A stretch of DNA of 64,000 nucleotides from Siphonodentalium dalli (lineage: Eukaryota > Mollusca > Scaphopoda > Gadilida > Siphonodentaliidae): the NCBI GenBank assembly GCA_032622095.1, contig CP136064.1:171252310-171316309 (forward strand), written 5' to 3'. Shown here piece after piece: positions 58,503 to 64,000 of this stretch. A program made the position numbers and the translations under genes. The notes under the pieces are model-generated. The model worked only from the letters and a program-made list of their open reading frames with translations. It ran no database searches and had not been told where the DNA came from. The number at the start of each line of letters is the position of its first letter. The stretch's first letter is position 1.

Positions 58503-59678
58503 TAGTGATGCGGACCAGACCACCTTAGGTGGTCCGGTCCACTGCCAAGGCGGTCCGGTCCAGGCCATTCCGGTCCAGGCCATTCCGGTCCGGTACACAT
58601 GCCTGGACCGGTCCAAAACGGTCTGGTCCACCTATAATAGGCTATATGTTAATGAATGCTCTGTTTTCTCAAAGTTTTTACTCTGTATAGTACAAACTAT
58701 AAGGTTACTGAGTTCAGTGCATTGCAATGAGTCCATATATGTTAAAACTTACATTGTTTGCCGATTGTGTGCATCATTGTCTGTCTCTGATGGGATATAC
58801 TGGGAACAATGCACGATAATAGTATATCTAGTAATGCGAACATGCACTAATTAAATGTATTGGACAGATATATAGCTAGGGGCAGAATGTGTTATAACCA
58901 ATCTAACATGGCACTCAACTGATCGTATGCATGCTTCATATCATACTTATTTTCATTCAATTGAAATTTAAACGAAATAGCTATACTGATGACAATTATA
59001 CAAATGTGTACTAATATGACTACTACATTAATATTGGAGTCTTGGAGATTGTGATGGCTGATTGTATAGTCCTGACAATTACAGTTATATACCTATTAAA
59101 GTACAGCTACTATAATACTATTGGATTAATGTGACTGTCTTGTGTATGTGGCACACTGGCACTTTCATTATAAGGAAAGTGACATGTACAAAGTACATCT
59201 ATACATTGTTTTCGTGGCATCAAACATTTAACCCTTTGAGTGCCAGGGGCCGATCTCATCGGCCCTAAACCTACAAAATAAGTCTGTTTAAGAATATAAG
59301 AATAAATTATTAAAATTGTAAAAAAAAAAAAAAAATGGCAGGCCAATGCATTGTCTTATATATGCGAGGCGACCTATGGTCGACTCGCATATATAAGAGA
59401 ATGCATTGGCACAGGATATATGGGTTGATACAAAAATCGACCAGGCACTCAAAGGGTTAATAGATATTAACCACTTGAATGCGTCAATACATTGTTTCTA
59501 ATTGATATGATGGCAAATACGCAATAATATTCGCGATAGTTTATTATAACTGAAGTAAAATAGTGGACCGGACCGGAGAGTACCGGACCGGCGGCAAAAA
59601 GCGGTCTGGTCCGGTCCAGTTACACGCGGTCTAGACCGGACCGTGGACCGGTCCAAAGTGGTCCGGTCCACATCACTA
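58503..59678. mobile_element. hAT-like element rich in GGACCGG (1176 bp)
   Basis: Ends TAGTGATGCGGACCAGACC and GGTCCGGTCCACATCACTA, with near-duplicated flanks TTTCCTAT (58495-58502) and TTTCTATA (59679-59686). Both subterminal regions are dense in GGTCCGGTCC and GGACCGG. A piggyBac-like MITE sits inside. No transposase. Confidence 0.75.
59232..59456. mobile_element. piggyBac-like palindromic MITE nested in hAT element (225 bp)
   Basis: TTAA at 59228-59231 and 59457-59460; ends CCCTTTGAGTGCCAGGGG and CAGGCACTCAAAGGG. Close relative of 36077-36306, with the same GCGAGGCGACC/GGTCGACTCGC centre. Confidence 0.78.
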
Positions 59679-59686
59679 TTTCTATA

Positions 59687-61430
59687 GATACCGATATGTT
59701 ATTGTAAAAAATCACAGTGATGCCCAGAAGAGATAGACCATCTTTAACAATTGTTCGTTTGTCTAATGTTTTAAATGTTGGTTTCCATAAATTTAAATTG
59801 TTGTTTGATTATTGAAAACGTTTTATTCCACGATTACCATGTAACACATGTATTGGGATATGTTAATTCTGAATGTTAATTCATAAAATAAATATTCATT
59901 AAGATAATAGTCCGATGTTATTTTCAAGTGACATAAAGTTTGCCAAATTTTATAGTCACTTTCACTTAGAATGACTGTGAAATCATCTTTGTTGAATTGG
60001 GCTTTGGGCAACCAAGCCAAACACGCTCCAAATATATAGAGACAACAGCACATAGAGACTTGTTATAGAAATGTAAGATAATTAACTATCATATAAGTTC
60101 AGTCGAATTGCAGAGAATAATACATGATTGCTGGTCATGCTGGACCTGTTGATATTCACATCAATGACAGTCACTTGGCTATAACATTTGGCAAAGTTGT
60201 GTCACTTGAAAATAACCAGATCATGACCTTAATATGAATGACATACATCGTCATAACTCTCATGTCACCCTCCCCATATCACTTATTGACGCTGAAGGGT
60301 TATCGCCACAGTGTGGTATGCTTTAGGAAAAGGTGTTTTGTGTACCCAGCTTGACCTTTGTAATGTTTTGAGCAAACATTTGTTGAAGAAATACGCATGC
60401 TATCAAATGGCGCACCCATGGCTACTAATCTTCATAAAATTGATATTTGTTTCTAATAATTACTTTTCTCATCGATATAACTTTATGATTACGATAACAT
60501 AATATAACATAGAACCGCAAAGGTCAAGTTGGATATCAAAAACACCTGTTCGTAAAGCTGCAATGGGTACCCAACACACCAAAATGTGGCGACAATGACC
60601 CCTTCAGTATTGACCCCCCCAATGTCGTAACGCTCCATTGAACTGCAATGCCCCTCCGTATTGCCATCATAAACCAGGTGTATATACCAGAGGCTTTTGT
60701 AACTCGAAACTATAGTTACAACTTAAAACCTACTAATACACACATGCTTTATCTAAATTCCTTGCAATATGAAAATGTATTTTCAAGATCTGAGTCAACA
60801 TAATTATTGTAATATTGGTAAAATATTCAATTTCTCAGAAGCGCATATTATTTTTTTTTACTTTGTCTTCTCATTAATATTCATGAATTCCTAAAATGCA
60901 TAAATATTATACTTTTCTGTGTACAGTCTGTTGAGAAAATTAACAAAACAGTGAAAACAAATATATTGAATATAAAAATAGACTTAGGGCTCCTTCTGAG
61001 AAATTGAAGCCCCTGCCCCCTCCAATTCAACCTTACACAATTTAAGTTGGAATTTTCCAACTCCAGCTTTCCAACGTTGGAAATTTCCAACATAACATGC
61101 TTAGGTCTATAAAAGATTCTACTCCACTGCGATGACCCTTTCTAACTTGTCCGAAAGACAATAGTTGGATTATAAATCGACATCGTCCTAAAATGACTAT
61201 GATACCAAATTTTACTCTGGCAAAAAAAAACAACGTCGTCGTTAAGTGCACACGCCCTGGTGGTTGTTTGCCGATACACGACGTTTCGATGAGACAGGTA
61301 GCAAGCTGTTGGACCTTTCCGGGCTATTCTCAATGACGTTGGTCATCAATATAGCAAAACACGACACCCTGGCCCTGCGTAACACACGCGGTTTGCCTGC
61401 AATCCAAGTTAATTCAGGGTCGCGGTGATA
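59687..61430. other. Gene-free stretch
   Basis: No exon supported. From about 61220 to 61440 the CpG content rises and frames are open on both strands (61242-61460 and 61246-61428), but no motif is recognisable. Confidence 0.4.
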
Positions 61431-61431
61431 G

Positions 61432-61630
61432 TCCACAGGTTCAATAGCTCGAGGGTTCAATAACTCGAGGGTTCAATAGTCCGAGGGTTCGATAGTCAGA
61501 GGGTTCAAGGGTTCAATAGTCCGAGGGTTCGATAGTCCGAGGGTTCGATAGTCCGAGGGTTCAATAGTCTGAGGGTTTGATAGTCCGAGGGTTCAATAGT
61601 CCGAGGGTTCGATAGTCCGAGGGTTCAAAA
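61432..61630. repeat. 16-bp minisatellite
   Basis: About 12 units of GGGTTCGATAGTCCGA with variants AATAG and CTCGA. The repeat carries GGTTCGA, similar to part of a Pol III B box, probably by chance. Confidence 0.85.
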
Positions 61631-62573
61631 GTCTGCTTATTTGCATGCACTCAATGTTTCTTGTTAAATATAGACTGGTTGCTGGTCGAAAGCTGCACAA
61701 ATCTGAAAAGGTAGTAAACTGAACCATCCAGCATTAGTGGGAAATGCGTTTTTTTCCAGACAAACAGTCGCATTCTTTGACCAAACTTGCAAACATTTGC
61801 CACCGTTTAGGGATGTGGAGTTCCAACGTTTGGAAAGCTGGAAGTAGCCCTGTTGACATAAACTAGGTTCCATAGACACGAAGACAGTCCAATATAGAAA
61901 GGGGTTCTAACGCAGCCCGTCGCAGGATTCATTCTGTGTGGACCCATGTGTGTGTGTATAAATAAAACATTTTGTGATAGGCTACACGATTGCGATTGCA
62001 AAGGCCCGCGTATCTTAATATAAACAAGGAGCAGGTGCTACGAATTGGGATGAAATATAATGCAAGAAATCCGGCAACAACTTACTGCCGTTTCTACATG
62101 TACTTCACGGAACTAAAATATATTCCTCAACATACACACGAGCCAGTGTTATATGTTTGATAATCCATATATCCCAGACCTATATATGCATATTCAGGTT
62201 ACACACTTAATTATCCTTGCACATGCATTTGCAGTAGTGCACTATTGAGGGGAAAATTACCTATATCACACGTTTCTTAACGTGGAACGACAAACAAGAG
62301 TGGGATTCCCAGGAATATCGTGTACTGACTGCCCTGAGCATAGCACGTGGGCGGATCACTGCTTTGTCGGCAAACATCAAATCGCATCAACAAAGAAGTA
62401 TGCGTGATGATGATTGACACAGTTGGGCTGATCACCATCATGCTGATGGGGTCATTGTCACAAGGGATCGATCACATTCGTGGCCAGCTTTTAAAATCGA
62501 TCACAATTGTAGCTAGGCTATATTTAACTATGGAGATCACATTTGTAGCCAGCTTTCCATCAAGTTTCAAGTA

Positions 62574-63307
62574 GATTGTTCGGTAGATGGAGCAGACTTG
62601 AAAGGGTTAGAGTCTAATCACGAAGAGGCTGACACTAGACTTATCCTTCATTCACTTGATGCCAGCATGGGGTACAATCATGATGGCTAGAAAAGCCAAA
62701 AGCCCTAAAATTGTACCCATCAGGGATGTTGCCACCCAAATACTGAGCGACGCTCTGAACTATATTCTTGTGTTTCATGCTTTAACGGGGTGTGATTCAA
62801 CTTCGTTCATATATGGGGTGTCTATTAAAACGATATGCATGGACGATTTACCTGGAATGTTGTGAACTCTTAACAGGTATAGGTAATATTGCAATACCCG
62901 CTGAAACAATTGAAAGTCCTGAAAATTTTGTATGCAAGTTCTATGGAGTTTCCGATGCAAAATTCAACAATGCAAGATTCAGGATGTTCCCTCGGACTGA
63001 ATCTCCCGAAAAGCTTCCACCAACCAGTGACTCATTTCATTACTGGTACCACCTTTTGAGAACAAACTACCAGGTTTTAGTTTGGAAACAAGCAACCATT
63101 CCTGTGTAAACATTACCGGATCCTTCAACAATGGGATGGAAAGAAGAAAATGGTCGATTAGATCCAACCATAATGTCACTAGAGCCCATTCCAAAATCAT
63201 GTCTCGAAATAATCAAATGTGGGTGCAAGAAGGGGTGTGTAACAGCAAGGTGTACATGCAGAATTTTAACTGATTATTTTATCGGCCATTTTGAATTGTC
63301 ATTTTAG
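62574..63307 (+). pseudogene. Frameshifted repeat-family gene with HALTGCD motif and CXC-type cysteines
   Basis: Successive frames give EADTRLILHSLDAS, then RKAKSPKIVPIRDVATQIL with VFHALTGCDSTSF, then KFYGVSDAKFNNARFRMF, then IIKCGCKKGCVTARCTCR and a stop. These pieces occur in this order in a protein family that I recall as abundant and repeat-like in marine invertebrate genomes; its function is not known to me. The stretch usually holding a DTDVLVL motif is missing between the first two pieces, and at least three frameshifts break the reading. The last piece resembles the cysteine cluster of CXC domains. Clearly non-functional here. Confidence 0.7.
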
Positions 63308-63346
63308 GTCAGAAATAGTTATTTGTCGAGTTGCCAACATTGTTTT

Positions 63347-64000
63347 TAGCTCACCTGAGACGAAGTCTCCGGTGGAGCTATAGTCATCACTCCTCGTCCG
63401 TCATCCGTCCGTCCGTCCGTCTGTCAACTTTTAAAAAAACATCTTCTCCTCTGAAACCATCATACCGAATTGGTTCATATTTGGTGTGGATGTTCCCTAG
63501 GTGACTCTCATTCAGATTTGTTCAAATGAGGTCACTGGGTCAAATAGTTGCGAAGCCAGGGCCATAACTCTATTCCTCCATAGTAATTCTTACAACGACT
63601 TCTTGTTCAGAACCATTGGGCCGATTTAGCTAATATTTGGTATGGCGGGTCCTTGGGTAACTGGTGTTCAGATTTGTTCAAATGAGGTCACCCGGTCAAT
63701 TAGTTGAGAAACCAGGGCCATAACTCATAGTAATTCTTACAATGACTTCTTTCTAAAAAAATATTTGGCCGATTTAGTTTATATTTGGTATAAAGAGAGA
63801 CCTTGGGTGACTGGGGTTCAGATTTGTTCAAATGGGGTCACTGGGTCAAATAGGGGCAGAGCTAGGGACATAACTTTAAAAACAAAAAATTTAATTTTTG
63901 CATTTTGACCTTTAATTTTTGTTTAGGACACATCACAGCCTCATATTTTTTACTTAGATTTTTCTTAGCATGTTCTTCATCTGTATGGATTTTGGTATTG
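63347..64000 (+). repeat. AGCTCACCTGAG-family hairpin-headed repeat, copy 3 (runs off the window)
   Basis: Head AGCTCACCTGAGACGAAGTC pairing with GGTGGAGCT, then CCGTCCGTCCGTCTGTC and units with TTCATATTTGGTGTGGATG and AGGGCCATAACTC. Very close to 46579 onward, so recently active or recently copied. Confidence 0.75.

Noticed and set aside
61242..61460. Possible exon in a CpG-richer patch
   Set aside because: Frames are open on both strands but no motif or clear splice sites support either; recorded only as an unexplained patch.
61432..61630. tRNA genes from repeated GGTTCGA
   Set aside because: No cloverleaf, no A box and a 16-bp tandem structure.

Overview
The window is AT-rich, intron-dominated animal nuclear DNA. 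Coding sequence is sparse and split into exons with clean GT/AG borders. Introns run to tens of kilobases and are packed with young DNA transposons, foldback MITEs and minisatellites. The domain set (BTB, C2H2 fingers, BEN, Crypton-derived recombinase domain) and the repeat style (hairpin heads, TCCG microsatellites and 100-170 bp tandem cores) suggest a marine invertebrate, most likely a lophotrochozoan and perhaps a mollusc. No bacterial or organellar genes were seen.

The only convincing gene locus lies on the + strand from about 11.4 to 52.9 kb. A first visible exon (11430-12202) holds the C-terminal part of a BTB/POZ domain and a nuclear-localisation-like stretch. A second (23609-23837) holds two sumoylation-type sites and ends in phase 0. 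Downstream lie three exons with quite different C-terminal domains: six zinc fingers (38682-39299), a Crypton-derived DUF3504/KIAA1958-type recombinase domain (42631-43614) and a BEN domain (52122-52919). All three open in phase 0 behind a candidate AG acceptor, and all three can run to their own stop. The simplest reading is one BTB locus with alternative 3' terminal exons, in the style of insect lola or mod(mdg4). This is inference from exon phases and domain logic; transcripts would decide it. The N-terminal half of the BTB domain is not in the visible sequence. A second, inverted copy of the BEN exon's start lies on the - strand at 51482-51703, followed by a decayed zinc-finger remnant.

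Region by region: 0-9 kb is tandem satellite-like repeats, including a head-to-tail chain of elements starting ACTAG and ending in AAAATATATA, and a 161-bp array with a 483-bp higher-order period. 9-11.4 kb is repeats upstream of the BTB exon. 12.2-23.6 kb is an intron with Helentron-like repeats, one copy of a 2.18-kb composite transposon, and a stack of piggyBac-like and hAT-like insertions. 23.8-38.7 kb is an intron with the second, inverted copy of the composite transposon plus several arrays and MITEs. 39.4-52 kb holds MITEs and two 22-bp minisatellite regions around the DUF3504 and BEN exons. 53-62.5 kb is gene-poor, with a 161-bp array, a GGACCGG-rich hAT element and a 16-bp minisatellite. 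62.57-63.31 kb is a frameshifted repeat-family gene with a CXC-type cysteine cluster, followed by another hairpin-headed repeat to the window end.

Two structural points matter most. The two near-identical composite transposons stand in opposite orientation on either side of the 229-nt BTB-locus exon, so the pre-mRNA could fold into a duplex of about 2 kb with that exon in the loop. A second, smaller inverted repeat includes the acceptor of the BEN exon itself. Both are ready-made RNA structures that could bias splicing at a locus whose exon phases already suggest alternative splicing.
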